DNA of 64,000 nt from Antennarius striatus (GCF_040054535.1 NC_090783.1:809001-873000); one strand, 5' to 3'; positions 26,046 through 39,400 are shown, counted from the stretch's first letter. Made by a program: numbers and translations. Notes: generated by a model from the letters alone, not told the origin.

Positions 26046-27234
26046 TCAGAAGATCGTACATCCGTCGTCATGAATAGTACGTATCTCTGCTAGCATTCGC
26101 ACCCGCTGTCGTTCCTCCTCCATTTCCTGTCTGTGCTTCTCCTCTTCACGTCTTCTCATGGATTCAAGCCTCTCCTTTCTTTCCTGCTCCTCTCTCCTCC
26201 TTTCTGCTTCTCTCTCTTCCTTCTCCCTCCTCCTCTCCCTCTCCCACCTCTCTCTTTCCCTTCTCCGTTCCTCCTCTCTCTGTCTCCTCTCTTCCTCTCT
26301 CTCAGCCTGGAGCTTCTCATTCATTCTTCTAAACTCTTCTTGTTTCTTTTCCTGAATCTTCCTCTCCAGCTCCTCCCTCTCTTTCTGGATCTTTTCTTCC
26401 TTCTCCTTCTGGATGCGTTGTTTCTCCTCCTCGATGGCTCTCTCGGCCTCTTGGAACATCTCGTTGGTGTAGTGGTTTCCTTCGTTCTCCTCCACCATAC
26501 ATCTGATCTTCTGGAGCAGCTCGGTGATCTGAGAGCGATCCTTGGTCTTGTTGTTGAAGACGTGGTAGCGACCGTTACATCTGTCCACCAGCTGCTGCAG
26601 GTCTGGACTATCAGCCAAGAACTTCTCTATGGTGTCCTCCAGAAGGTCTCCGCCGGTGAAGAGCACCATGCTGTATCTGTCTGCCGCCTGGCCGAAGATC
26701 TCCTGGATCTTCTGCACCGTCTGCTTTTCCTCGTCGGTGTATCTGCCCAGCCGGACGACCACCAGGAACACGTGGGGTCCAGGAGAAGCGAAGGAGATGC
26801 ACTGGCAGAGATCTTTGGAGGTTTTGTCGTAGCCGAACCTGGTGTCGAACAGGCCCGGGGTGTCGATGACGGCCACCTTCAGCCCGTCCACCACGGCGAC
26901 GTCCTGAGCGCAGCCCACCGTCGCCGACTGAGGACCGAACACCGACTCGAAGCAGGGCCGACCCAGGATGCTGTTCCCAGTGGCGCTCTTCCCGTTTCCG
27001 GTCTTTCCCACCATGACCAGCCTGAGATCGGCGTCGCTTCGTTCTGCATCGGAGAGGAAAAAGCGTGAAAGGTAACGATGACCATTTTCCTATTTTAATT
27101 TAAAGCTGAATTTTCTTAATTTCTTTCTATATTCAGATAAAAAACCACTGAGAATTTGAAAAGCTCCGTCCCCATGTGACACTAACATGAGAACATGAGG
27201 ATCCCACCTTACCGTAACGGAATCTGCTTTCCAT
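26046..27234 (-). CDS. GIMAP-family (AIG1) GTPase, two-exon copy with CaaX-like end
   Basis: Second GIMAP gene, 339 codons from exons 27213-27234 (MESRFRY) and 26046-27043. The single large exon carries the P-loop (MVGKTGNGKSATGN), G3 (AVIDTPGLFDT) and the rest of the AIG1 domain. Its G domain is nearly identical in DNA to that of the three-exon neighbour from about the G3 box to residue 200, while both ends differ. The tail is a long Glu/Arg coiled coil ending MLAEIRTIHDDGCTIF. The final CTIF fits a CaaX prenylation signal with Phe, favouring geranylgeranylation. An ISRE lies 89 bp upstream of the ATG. Exact orthology to a mammalian GIMAP cannot be stated. Confidence 0.9.
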
Positions 27235-27322
27235 GTCAGGACTGATGAAGGTCCTTCTGCTGTCTGAGTCGTCTGAAGGCTTCAGCCAACGTCTCCTGGA
27301 AGTGGTGGAGTCACACAGGAGT

Positions 27323-27334
27323 GAAAGTGAAACT
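27323..27334 (+). promoter_or_regulatory. ISRE-like site of the second GIMAP gene
   Basis: GAAAGTGAAACT, identical to the site of the first GIMAP gene and again exactly 89 bp upstream of the start codon. No TATA box is evident here. Confidence 0.65.
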
Positions 27335-27637
27335 GATGGTTCACCAATGACTCAGTGGAGTTTAGAACGTACTAAAAACACACCCACTCAAATGACTGCA
27401 GGTCAGTTTAAAGGAATAGAGAAGTCTATCGGGGGGGGGGGGGGGGGCTGAGATGAAAACCGGTTATTTTCTGACATGTCACAGCTCTTGTCAAAGACGC
27501 GCTGTTGCTTGACATTTGGATATTTGTTTGTCTGTTTCTTTCTTCATGAGTCATAAAGTTCATTCATTCATTCATTCATTCATTCACATTCTACGTCTAA
27601 CACGCTGACGCCAGTTCTGGGTCAGACCGGGTCGTGC

Positions 27638-27650
27638 TGCCCCCTGGTGG
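27638..27650 (-). promoter_or_regulatory. CTCF-consensus site at the GIMAP border
   Basis: CCACCAGGGGGCA on the minus strand fits the CTCF core. It lies between the second GIMAP gene and its remnant copy. Confidence 0.45.
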
Positions 27651-28329
27651 AGACCTCTGTGAAGTTATTTTCGGTTTAACGTCACCAATTTTAGGTTATT
27701 TTTACTCTAAATCGCTGAATTTTCACATTTACCTCTGAAATCCTGATCAGAGACCTGTGGTGAGTCATTGATCACCCTGGATCGATCAATGACTCCACTA
27801 GCTGTGCTGGTAGCTAAACAGTGAGACCGTAATGCTATCAATCTGTATGTCGCTATTAAAATGTTCAGACACGTTTGATCTATGAAGTAAATTTCCGCAA
27901 TATAGATAATGTATATAATGTAGTGTTTTTGTCAACAACTGAATGTGTGTAACGTCTTTCTGGAGTTGAGCGGTCCTGAAACCGCTGGGAAAAGGCATGA
28001 AGTGATGCACGCAGTTGTCCTGCCTCATGGTAGGGGGCGCTGGTGATCCCAGAAGAAACAGTAAACTATAATATATAGTCAGCAAGTCAACTACAGCCAT
28101 TCATTTGTTTCCCGCTCGCCTCGTCTTACTACAAACATAGAGGATTACGTATCCCAACTCAAAATTTGTTCGCTGCTTTTCAGAAGGAGCGACCCCTGGA
28201 CTTCATTTATAAGTAACATATAAACAAACATGTAGGAAACAGCATAAGGTTTATTTAATCAAATGTTCTTATATTTGTGTTATTTTGTACGTGTAAATAA
28301 TTCTGCTCTGAGACTTTAAAGTAAACCTT

Positions 28330-28580
28330 CCATGTCTGTCCTCACCACTGTCTCTGATCTCGCTCACATTTAAATGTTAGACACACTATCTATTCGTGGA
28401 ACATGTTAAAATAGTAGTTTGACCAATCAGCACCATGTGTCACTAACATGAGGATCCCGCCTTACCGTAATGAAATCTGCTTTCCATGTCTGGACTGATG
28501 AGTGAAGGTCCTTCTGCTGTTGGAGTGTCGTCTGAAGACTGCAGCCAACCTCTCCTGGAAGTAGTCGAGTCACGCAATTC
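28330..28580 (-). pseudogene. GIMAP exon 1 remnant
   Basis: 28437-28580 repeats the 5' region of the second GIMAP gene (27188-27320), including exon 1 (28466-28487, MESRFHY) and its donor. 28334-28392 repeats sequence found beyond the 3' end of that gene (25911-25965). The body between them is missing, so a tandem copy lost its main exon. The ISRE is not preserved. Confidence 0.7.
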
Positions 28581-28599
28581 AGGTTCACGCAATAAAACA

Positions 28600-30408
28600 G
28601 TCCGGGTTCACGAAGTGAAGCAGTCCAGGTTCACACAGTGAAACGGTTCCTGGATGATTTTGCCTGCATCACTTGTCCCAGAATGAGTCAGTACATGACA
28701 TAAACAGGACATTCCAGGAGGAAGTGCCTTAAACGAACGGGTCAAACCATCAGATAACTTTCTCTTCCATCTTCATCTCAAATAAATTTTGTCTGATATT
28801 CACATTCAATTCGAGACGACACAAGAACACAAAGGGTTACGCACATCCGTGTCTTTATTATCAGATTATTGCACTCAGATTTCTAGCTGCATGGACAAAC
28901 AAGAAAAAAAGAAATCAAGCCAGAACATCAGAAACGATGGGATCAAAGTTCTTCTGTCCAAAAAACATCCTGCACACACACAGTGTGTGGAACGATCACT
29001 ACCTGTACAAGGAATACTTCTACCTGCGTCACATGTCGACTTCAAGTTACAACAGTGTGATTAAAATGCATGTAAATACACCACATACATGTGAGGGGGA
29101 AGCAAACACGCATGAAGCACCAGAAGCACGTCTTAAATAAAGCACTAGCTGCTGTCGGGCTGTGAACCGAGGTGCAAAAATAAAGAATTTATAACCGAGT
29201 GTAAAAACGTGGAGAGTCACTAGCGTCCACTAACGGTGGAAACGTTCCCCACGCAGAGGCTGCTCAGGAAAAACACAGAAAACACTGGTTCTGGTTGTGG
29301 AACCGCCTTCAGGACCTGGAATGAAGCCAGTTCTGAGTCGGTAAGTCTGTGATCAACGTCAACGTCATGCTTCAGAAACAACCACGGATCATCAGCGTAA
29401 AAAAACACACCAAAATCCCAACAAAGGCATAAATAAATAAATAAATAAATAAATAGATTTTATGTTCAAAAATAACCTCAAGTGTTCCTTTCTCTGCTAA
29501 TGATCTTCAGACTAAATAAACTGACGACGAGACCCTTTTGTTTCTGACGCCTTCTCGTTTCTCGGCGTTGGTTTCTCAGACAGTCAAACGCTTTCAGTCG
29601 TGACCTCCTGGTGGTCGGTGACGTGCAGGAAACACACCAGGTGTGTGAAATATTTGATGTAAAGGACGTCTCCACGACTACGTCTCTTCACAACTCGCAC
29701 GCTAACGCTGTTAGCTAAACATGTCATGGGACCATAAACGTACATTTTGACGATCAATCACTGAACTGAATGAAACAGCTTACCTTTTCTTTTCTTTTCT
29801 TAAATCAAGTCATATTTTCGGAGCTGGAGTGTTTCGGAGGATGTTCCCGTAGGAATGCACACACACACACTTACGTCACGCGTGTCCACGTGCGCTGCGT
29901 GAGGACGAGGTGAAGCAGTAAGGTGCGGCGGCGGCCATGCTGAACACCAGGGTTCTGGCGTCTACGCCACTTTAGTGACTCCAGATTGTTTTCAATCCGG
30001 CAGTTAACTGGTTAAATCTGGTTGTCCAATGGGTTGCAGGTTTTTGTCTTTTTTTTGGCAGCTTCCAGAACCGAATTGGATCGTTTCCTCGTCTCCGTCC
30101 GTTCTCCTGAATATCCCTAAAAGGATCTTTGGACAGTTTTGGACCTGCATTTTGGATCGTTTTTCAGCATCACGCTGGTTGGATGGGCACCATTAGGTGG
30201 CAGTGATGTGCTGTTGCCGCCCCACAAAGGTTCAGAGGTCACCTGGTGGCCCATGTGGTCTGACCTCTGAGCGGTTCTGTTGATTTCTGCCCTCGTCTAG
30301 GCGTCGCTGGATTCTTACGATTATGGAGCAACATCGACTGTCGCTCAGTCTGTCCGGTAACACGTGCTGCTGGTCACGAGTAAAAACCAAGTGCCCCCCC
30401 AAGCCCGG
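28600..30408 (-). other. GIMAP-TESK1 interval including the TESK1 3' UTR
   Basis: No recognisable coding exon. The TESK1 3' UTR must start at 30408; AATAAA signals on its strand occur at about 29430-29455 (an AAAT microsatellite) and near 28852. Three short related copies of CAGGTTCACGCAGTGAA lie at about 28578-28645. Confidence 0.4.
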
Positions 30409-33400
30409 TTAGGTCTGGGCCTCTGGCAGGGACCGCCCAGGCTCGCGTGGCGCCGAGGGACCGGCTGCCATTGGTCGGTTGGCGCTGCAACACAGCTGGG
30501 CTTTGGTTGCTGCCGTCGACGAGGAGGCGCCGCCAGCCGTTATGGGGCCGTTCAGGTTCCGGTAGGGCCGCTGGCGCGGGAGCGAAGCCCTACGGCGGGG
30601 GGCAGGGATCGCCGGCGAGCCGCGGAGGCACACCGACGGGAAGCTGAGCCCAACCAGGCAGCAGCTCGGACAGGAAATGACATCGTCTTGGTCAGAGGTG
30701 CCGTTGGGATCGGCGTGCCGAGCCTGGCCTCCGTTGTACCCGTTGACCAGCCCCCGCCCACCCCACTGCTGGCCAATCGCAAGGGCCGAGCCGTTGTTAT
30801 TGTCCAATCGCGGCAGGGGAGGTAAGGAGGGCGGTCCGTTAGAGATGGGAAGCTGCCAGCCATTGGACGAGGCGATCCTGGGCGGTCCTACGAGTCCGTC
30901 CGTCGCCTCTGGAGACTTGGTGCAGTCCATGGGTTCCGTCAGGCGGATCCTCTCCTCTTCCTCCTCCTCCTCTTCCTCCAGCCGCTCCAGAGAAACCATC
31001 TCCAGCTTGGCGAGGACTGAATCACCCCCCGATCCATCCGCCTCCTCAGCTAGCTCCTGATGCTCCTCCTCCGTCCTCGACTCCTCCTCGTCGCCCGCCG
31101 TCCCGCTGCCCAACGCCTCTTTGCCCTTCCCCTCCGCCTCTCTGGAGGAAGCAACGGTCCGATTGAGCTCCGGGGTGCAGGGGAGGGACCGACACCTCCT
31201 GGGCAGCGCCAGTGCCCCCGGCATCCCTCTGAGGGGGTGGGGCGAGGCACAGGGGTCCTGAAGCGCCGGCAGGGTGAAGGTCAGGGAGATGACTGACTTG
31301 CTGGGCGTGTCCAGGAGCTTACAGCGACCGCCGTTCAGGTCGTGTCGGAGAGAGAAGGGGTTGACCCGCGCCGGGGTGCAGAGGAACGGGGAGGTCAGAG
31401 TCGCCGGGGGCAACATGTCCGACTGACTCCTGGCCAAGCCTTGCCGATGCTGGGCGTGGTCAACAGGGTGACAGGGAGAGCTGCGCCGCCGGTAGGGACT
31501 GACGTCCGCCGCCACGGGCTCTGGAAACAGACAGAAAACACATGACACGGGTTCACAGGCGCTTCCTGACGGAGTCGAGTCGCCGTTGGTCGACGCCCCC
31601 AAACGATAGTCCACCCTTCAGAGATAAAAGTCTCCCTGGTGAACCTACCCAGAGCGGTGGTCGCCACGCCCTCCTCTTCTTGTTCCATCCCCTCCAACGT
31701 GAAGACGATGTCAGAGAACGACGGCCGTCTCTCTGCGCTCATCTGGAAACGGGAGGGAACCTTCATTTACGACCCGGTTCCTGATCCGGGTGAGGTTATG
31801 GAAATGAGTAAAAGGCGATTCTGTGATATCGAGTACTAGACTTCAGACCAGAGGTCTCCAACCGTTTGTTCTCCACGGAACATCCTTTAAGGTGTGGTGG
31901 ATAATACAAAAAAATAAAACACGACCAACATAAACCTGCAACATCCTGCAACCCACCCTGACCTACACTGAAAGGTCAAAGCTATGCACCAGCTTTGATC
32001 TATGGTCATACACGGGCCTTCTCTCTCGTCTTTCTATCTTGTCCAGGTCCTGAGTTTACAAAAGTTGAAATTTGACCTTGACCTAGGTTTCTCAAGGTCA
32101 AGGTCATCATCATTTTCACCCCCGTTGCTCCCTGAGTAATGTGGTGGACTAATAGACGGACAATCAAACAATTACAATACACCACTTTGAAACGGGATGT
32201 AATTACCGACTGACCCACAGACCGGTACCGACTGACCCACAGACCGGTACTGACTGACCCACAGACCGGTACTGACTGACCCACAGACCGGTACCGACTG
32301 ACCCACAGACCGGTGCTGACTGACCCACAGACCGGTACCGACTGACCCACAGACCGGTACTGGTTCCCGACCCGGCGGACGCTGGACTTACGTTACAACA
32401 GGTGACGGCGAGGCTGAGGAAGGCAGGTGGACAATCCCCAACCAGACTCTCAAAGGTGCCGACATCCAGACCGAAGTCCTGCACACAGGTACACAGGTGG
32501 AGGAGCGTTACTCCCATCATGCCGTGGTACTAGATCACTGCTCTGTCCATAGTTTTGTTCACAGGTCTCTAGTTGATGTTTAACACTCAGTTTAAACCAC
32601 AAACATGCTGTATTCTTGAACACACACCTCAGTCCTGGGTAAGAAATCGGGATCGGCTTCGATCCGGGCGATGATCTCACACAGGATGATGCCGTACGCA
32701 AACACGTCCACCTGAGCGGCGAGCAGGAAGGGGGGGGCGGGGTTATTATTGTCAGGTAACGTCTGCGTCTCAACAATCATTTTAACTGGATCCTCCCACG
32801 TCGGTCGCATTGCGATGAACGCTAGCTGACGTCTTCTCTCGTTTATTCGTGGAACTTAACGGGGTCGCGGTGTTTACCTTCTCGTTGTACAGCTCTCCTC
32901 TCAGAACTTCAGGGGCCATCCAGTAGGGGGAGCCCACAATGGCCAGAGGCTGCTTCCCAACACCATCGCTGGGGACAACCAGGCACTAGTTAACTCGTGT
33001 TTGTCAAAGTTAACCACATTGATGCGTCAAAGACGTGGCAGGAGATGCGACACGGCTCCCGGACTGATTCCTGGCTACGTGAGGTCACTTCCTACGTGGA
33101 AACATCGCCTGGATTTCGCTCAAACTGACCTGTAATCTGGGATTTTCTCGGCCAGGCCAAAGTCTCCGACCACTGCGGTGAAGACGCCGTTATCACAGCG
33201 CACCAGACAGTTCTAGACAGGAAGTCAGACAGTCAAGGACATTCCCAACACCCAAAAGAAGACTATCTACCGACGGGCCGCTCGCCGGACGCCTGGGACC
33301 TGAGGTAACACTGGGCGCAGTCTCCCAGCATGCTTTACCTTGGAGGTGAGGTCCCGGTGGAAGATGCCCTTGCTGTGCAGGTACTGCAGCCCCCGGGCGA

Positions 33401-36152
33401 TGTCCAGAGACAGGAGGATCCGGACTCCCCAGGACAGGTACAGGTCACTGTCCAACAGCTGCTCCAGGTTCCCCCCGTTGATGTACTAAAGAGACAGGAA
33501 GGACACGCGGAGTCACGACGGCGCAGGAAAGGGAGCGGCTGAGGGAGGGACGAAGACGAGGAGGTTACCTCCGTCAGAGCGTGGAGCTGACCTTCGTGCA
33601 CGCAGACCCCGAGAAACCTGAGGGGAGGCGAAGAACAACAGAGGTCACAAGAATGGTGCTGCACAGCATCATGGGAGTTGTCTCCGTTGTTCGGCGCTGT
33701 TGGATTTTGGATATTTTAACGTGAAATCGATGCGTAACAAAACGTCTGTATTGAGAATTACACTCGTTCCTCCAGATACGAGCCGTCGCTACGAGGTCAG
33801 ATTCAACGCTCCAGGTTCTCCTGTAGGTTCTCCTGTAGGTTCTCCTGTAGGTTCTCCTGTAGGTTCTCCTGTAGGTTCTACTGTAGGTTCTACTGTAGGT
33901 TCTCCTGTAGGTTCTCCTGTAGGTTCTCCTGTAGGTTCTCCTGTAGGTTCTACTGTAGGTTCTACTGTAGGTTCTACTGCAGGTTCTCCTGTAGGTTCTC
34001 CTGTAGGTTCTTCTGTAGGTTCTACTGTAGGTCCTACTGTAGGTTCTACTGCAGGTTCTACTGTATTATTGTCTTTGGACAGCGTTATTGACCGCGCATC
34101 ATTTCCTACCTGAGTATGTTGGGATGGCAAAGTCGGTTCATGAGCTGCACCTCTCTTAGCATGTTAGCCTTGTTGCTAGCCAGCGTGTTCATTTTCAGCG
34201 CCATCACCTGCCCTGTGATGCGATGCTGCACCTGAAAAACAACCAGAGGCAGGTGAGACAGGAAGTTGAGAGGTTTCCCCCACAGGACGCTGAAAAGGAG
34301 TCGGACATCCGGTCGGTATCCTCACCAGCGTAGGGCATTTTGAAAAGCAAGTACAGCTAGTCCTCAAGATACGAACAATCGTAGATGCTAAAGACTTGAC
34401 GGTAACTATGGGTGGAGTTAACTGTTTGATTTCATTGAGTTTCTCAGAGGAATCAAACATAAAGGGGCGTGTCTGACTTTTGATGAGCAGGAAGTGACAT
34501 CAGCGCGTCATTCAGGTCAATGTGGTGAAAAACCTCAGTGGATTAAAGCTGGGCTTAGCCTCTACACCCCCCAGGAGGAAATTCATTCAGAGGTAGAGAT
34601 GTTAAAGTTACATCACGGTACTACAGGATTTTATTATTATGGGATGTTTAATGTCCTGTAATTGTTTCTGATCAGTTTGAGGGAAAAGAACTTTAGTATT
34701 TAGAGTAGTAATGACATTACTTTAGTATTTAGAGTAGTAATGACATTACTTTAGTATTTAGAGTAGTAATGACATTACCTTAGTATTTAGAGTAGTAATG
34801 ACATTACTTTAGTATTTAGAGTAGTAATGACATTACTTTAGTATTTAGAGTAGTAATGACATTACTTTAGTATTTAGAGTAGTAATGACATTTAAATGAC
34901 CTGATTTAGTAGATAATAGATTAAAATGTAATCAATAACGACTTACAAACAGCCCTTAGGAACAAGTTGTGTTCTTAGCTACAGAGAATCGTGTTGAGGC
35001 TCCAGGTGACATCACAGTCGATTAGCGGCGTCGGCGGACGTCGGGCTGAGATCATGTGACGGTATAGCAGGTCAGACGGAACGGGGCTGCTGGACCTGCA
35101 GGAGCATCTCTGTGTCTCTGGTATTAATAGCGTGGCGCTAATAGGCTTTCTGGATTTCCCATCACTCCCTCTGATCTGCACAAATCCACTGGTCATTTAA
35201 ATGTACTGCAGCAGGTAGCTTAGCTTTGGAGTCAGCTGTTGATGTTCATGATCCACTGGAGGCTAATGTAGCATGTAGCTTACTTTGCCTTAGCATCCAT
35301 GATAAAATGTAAAGTATCCAAGGTAGGAAGCCTGATGCTCTGAGATGCTAACAGAGACAACAACAAACAACAACAAACAACAACAGGGGGATATGAGTGC
35401 TGGAGCTGTGTGAATGCAGCAGTGCTGCCCCCACCGGGGTTGTGGCAGAAAGGGGAACTGCAGGATGATAGTCACATACGGTGAAGCACGTTTGTTCGCA
35501 TCTCCAAATGTTTGTAAGTTAGGGACGACCCATCTTACTTCAGGATTTTATTTTACTATATTTATTATTATTAATATATATTGGACTTTTCTTTTCACAA
35601 TGCTTCATAACTTTGGCTTTGGTGAGTCGTTTATCCAGTGGGTAACAGAGAACTGGTGGAAACCTGCAGTCCACAACTCACTTTATTCTTTTCTCGTGGG
35701 TAATGTTAGATATCTGGTTATAAATCTTTCTAATAAACTCTCTGATCTAGTCCACTTGAACTTCATTCCACTTTTAGAAAAAGTCTCTGGTGATCTAAGG
35801 CGTTGGAACAACCTCCATTCTGGGAAGAATAGCTACTGTTAAAATGAAAATATTATTCATATATATTTACTTTTAATATTTTTTATCTGACAGGATTTTA
35901 TTTCAACATTTAAACCCTGTCCACTGGTGATGACATCACACGTACCTTGAAGACCTCGGAGAAGAACCCCGAGCCGATCTTCTCGCAGAAGAAGTCGTCG
36001 ATGCGGGCCAGGCTGGACACGGCGCTCCTCAGGGCGCGGTAGGACGACGGCCGGATGCGGTTGGGCGCGTGGATGTTGTGGAGCGGCGGTTCGTCTGGAC
36101 CGCCGTGACCCTCCTCGGGGTCACACAGGCAGCACTCGGCGTGGTAGTCCAT
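30409..36152 (-). CDS. tesk1: Testis-associated actin-remodelling kinase 1 (TESK1)
   Basis: Dual-specificity kinase of the LIMK/TESK family that phosphorylates cofilin. Ten coding exons (35946-36152, 34110-34231, 33569-33617, 33339-33485, 33130-33212, 32878-32968, 32628-32711, 32392-32478, 31649-31742, 30409-31520) give 691 codons; human is 626. [19 protein letters not shown] precedes the glycine loop [18 protein letters not shown]-type lysine is in VMALKMN, the catalytic loop is HRDLTSKNCLV, DFG is in [12 protein letters not shown], then [15 protein letters not shown]. The tail carries TESK1 signatures: [47 protein letters not shown] and [17 protein letters not shown]2 lacks these. An acidic Glu run (about residues 530-540) and several intronic minisatellites are local features. 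Confidence 0.94.
31851..31940 (+). mobile_element. hAT-family end fragment in a TESK1 intron
   Basis: CCAGAGGTCTCCAACCG, CACGGAACATCCTTTAAGG and AAATAAAACACGACCAACAT match the left part of the hAT element at 57605-57997. The right part is missing. Confidence 0.6.
32205..32362. repeat. 22-bp minisatellite (TESK1 intron)
   Basis: About seven copies of GACCGGTACCGACTGACCCA-CA with C/T and G/A variants. Confidence 0.93.
33813..34067. repeat. 12-bp minisatellite (TESK1 intron)
   Basis: About 21 copies of GGTTCTCCTGTA with CTCCTG/CTACTG variants, ending some 40 bp from the donor of the next exon. It makes an artificial Ser-Pro-Val-Gly frame on the plus strand. Confidence 0.93.
34480..34611. repeat. 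Dispersed repeat, copy A
   Basis: GATGAGCAGGAAGTGACATC and GCTGGGCTTAGCCTCTACAC-CCCCCAGGAGGAAATTCATT recur at 63076-63158. Here a stretch of about 50 bp separates the two shared blocks; there they are joined. Confidence 0.75.
34692..34891. repeat. 29-bp AT-rich minisatellite (TESK1 intron 1)
   Basis: About seven nearly identical copies of TTTAGTATTTAGAGTAGTAA-TGACATTAC. Confidence 0.93.
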
Positions 36153-36339
36153 GGCACCAGTGGACCACCAGGATCCAGGTATCAGCCGTCTGTTAGACCA
36201 CAACAGTCCTGAGGCACAGGGCGAGGGCGACGCCCACCAGCATGGTGGCAGAACCACGGAGGCGCTTCCTGCAGGTTGTCCCGACGACCAAACCACTAAA
36301 ACGCTTCTACGTTAGTGAAAATGGACACGCCCCTCCTCC

Positions 36340-37998
36340 TGGATGTCCAATGAGAGATGTCCGACGGAACGTCGACGCTCCGACCTCAACACCGTCGACG
36401 CAGCGGTAGCCGCAGCGCCGCGCGAGCGAGGCGGGTCTCCTCCATCAGGTCATGTGACGGACGCGGCAGCAGAGCGGAACCCAGAGGGTCGGGGTAACAT
36501 GAAGGCTCCTGGGGAGAAGAAGACACCATCATGAGGCTCAGGAACGGAACCTCCAGAAGATATCAGGGTCATCTGATCAATAGAGTCACTACTGATCACC
36601 TGTCAATAACCAGATTGATCAGAAACAGTTTAAACACGTCAGAACTGTCGGTGTTGAAGTGTTTTCCTGACAGCAGTCTCTGATGGTCCAGTTTTAGAGC
36701 CTTCAACCTGATCCAGATCCATCTTCTGCTTCCTCAGGAATCTGATCCCGTTCTTCTAGTTCTGGGTTATTCCCCCTTCAGACCCTCCAGAGGGTTTTCT
36801 GGGTCCCAGCCTCCAGTCTAGAATGATCCAGGAGTTCTTCTGGAACCGGGTCCATGTGGACTCCGAGGTCTGCTTGGATCTTCGTCTTCTTCCAGGATCT
36901 CCTGATCCTCGATGGCTCCATCTGACCCGCTACAGGCTGCAGGTTTCTAGTGGACCAGGAAGTGAGGCAGAACTGGGGCATCACCATGCTCCCGCCACGC
37001 CTCATGGAGGGAGGGGCTCCATCAGCATCGGCTTCATCCTTCCTCCGCCAGAGGAAGGATGGAGATCTTCTGTGAGGCTTCAGAGTCTAAACTACACCTG
37101 ATCCGCTAGTGATGAGGATGAGGATGAGGATGATGAGGATGAGGATGATGAGGATGTCAGGAGGTTGAACACATTTCTCTGAACATCTGTTCCACTCACA
37201 TGAATATTAACATCTGATAAATCAATAATTCACACTACATTTAAAAGACAGTAAACGTTTGATTATCGTCATGTGAACAAATACATAAATAATGCAATTA
37301 GACAGAAATAGAGAAATTAATTAATTCCGGGCCGCTAAATAAATAAATAAAGGAATATTGAACTGTAAGCTAACGTCAGAGGAGGAATCACCAGCTTCAT
37401 CTTCTACCAGGCCTCATCGATCATCGGTTATCGATTGATCGCTGTTTAAATCATGAGACGCTCGTAAACCGGAGGATGGCGTCCCGTCCCTGTCTATGTA
37501 GGCCAATAAAACCCACCGGTACCGGGAGCTGCGGGTGTCGGCGGGCTGCGGAGATCCGGCGGTCCGGACGGGAGACGTCGACACGGTTCGAATCCCGGTC
37601 AGAAACGCGGCCCGGCGGCCCGACGGCGTCTGCTGGCGATAATCCCGTCTGGATTCCTGCTTCTTGAGCCGCTTAATGGGACGGAAACCGCCGAGAAGCA
37701 TCCGGTAGCTAGAGCAGGGAGAGGACTTCCTGTTCCGGGTTTCAAAATAAAAGTTCCTTTACACTGCGCAGCGGAGTAAAAGCCACGGTTGATTTAACTT
37801 ATTTAACTCTGCTATGTTCGGCCTTTTCTGGTAATTGATGCTTTCTTTTTTTTTTTTAGATTTTTGTTTTTTTTGTTGTCTGTTTGCTTTGATTTCCTTA
37901 CAGCGATCTGGAAATAATTTCCCCTACGCTTTTATTTTGAAAACAAAACATCACATCCTCTGTGCTTGTGTTTTTGTCTGTGGATTTGACATACTGTG

Positions 37999-38079
<81 letters not shown>

Positions 38080-39400
38080 AGCCTTTCATCCGCAAAAACT
38101 GATCCAGAATCAGTTTTTGCCTCCAATTGACCCAGAATGACAGGAAGAACCGACCCCAGAGCGGCTGTTCAACCGGAAGTGGCGCACAGACAATAACACA
38201 TATTTTTATGTTAAATTAATACAGACGTATTTATTCCATTACAGAGAAGTACTCCGATTTTAGAACAATAAAAATGGATTTTATTTTAGAACGTGCTTTA
38301 AAATAAAAGTGAAACAGCGTCTTCATCCGTTCTCCTCTTCCTCCTCCTGCCGTGATGGTTTTTCTGTCACGTTGGAGGAGGTGACGTTGGAACCACTCAA
38401 TGCTCCTTTAAACGACACAACAGCGCTGCACAGTCATAAAAAAATAATTTAAAAATGTCTTATTGTTTAACGTGCAAAATAAACCAATTCTGTTTGAGCC
38501 ACATCAGTGGAAAACTATAAATTAATAATCTTTGTTTAAGTCAGTGGTTAAAGATGATGTCATTGTTGTTAGCTGTACAGGCTGATGATGACATCATACT
38601 TTGGTTTCATTTGGTGGAGCAATAGACCCGATTTCTATGACCTCAACGTCTCTAACGATGATACTCATCAGGGTAGACTGCGCATGTGCACACTTTAATT
38701 ACTATAGTAACATCTTTAAAATATACATAAGCCATCAAAATGTTATGTCAGCTAAGGCTTTCTCTCCAAAGATTAGAGCAATAAAATCTGTAGATATGAA
38801 TATCTTGTTTTATTTATATTTGTTCACAATTAATTCAAGGGTCTAAAATGATGTTTCCACAGCCTCCGTTGAAAATAAAAGCATTTTGGTTAAGTTTATA
38901 CAATATATATGAATATATAAAATAATTATTTATTTACGATCCAGCTAAATTAAGATTTTACTGTACTACAAGTAACCAATCAGCAACCAATCCTACACAT
39001 CCTGTTGTCTGGCCCGACCAATCAGCGCCGGCTTCAATTCATTCGTCCTAATTGACCTCTGCTACTCCTGCTGCCCCTTTAAGAAACCTTTTCTTCACAG
39101 TACTGCTGAGGGAAGCTGGAACGAGGAAACAGGAAGTTCAACCGCGTGGCTTCAGATTAAGGGCACATATATTGTAAATTAGCTGAGTTAGAACATAAAA
39201 TTGTATTCAAATACACCCTAAGTATTATAAAACTTAAATTATGTTCTACTACACAATAATATATACGATATGACGACTCTGTGCATGACGTGAAATTAAT
39301 AATGCTTTTATTTTTACAACCTCAACCGGAAGTTTTCCGCTTAACCGCTATTCCTAAGCGAGGCAGCGTCGAGCTAACAGCAGGCTAACAGCTCCGTCGC
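36340..39400. other. TESK1 5' region to TMX2 promoter
   Basis: No coding exon seen. GATGAG repeats at about 37107-37160 and a GC-rich block at about 37440-37760 fit a TESK1 5' UTR exon and promoter. A CA microsatellite of about 77 bp is at 38000-38076, and the rest is AT-rich. A GC-rich stretch at about 39350-39460 is the TMX2 5' UTR. Confidence 0.4.

Noticed and set aside
33700-34113. A Ser-Pro-Val-Gly repeat protein frame
   Set aside because: Direct translation of the 12-bp minisatellite in a TESK1 intron, with no exon signals.
37570-37600. GGTTCGAATCCCGGTC resembling a tRNA B box, with another GGTTCGAATCC at about 59406
   Set aside because: No A box, no acceptor-stem pairing and no cloverleaf could be built around either; they may be chance or tiny SINE remnants.
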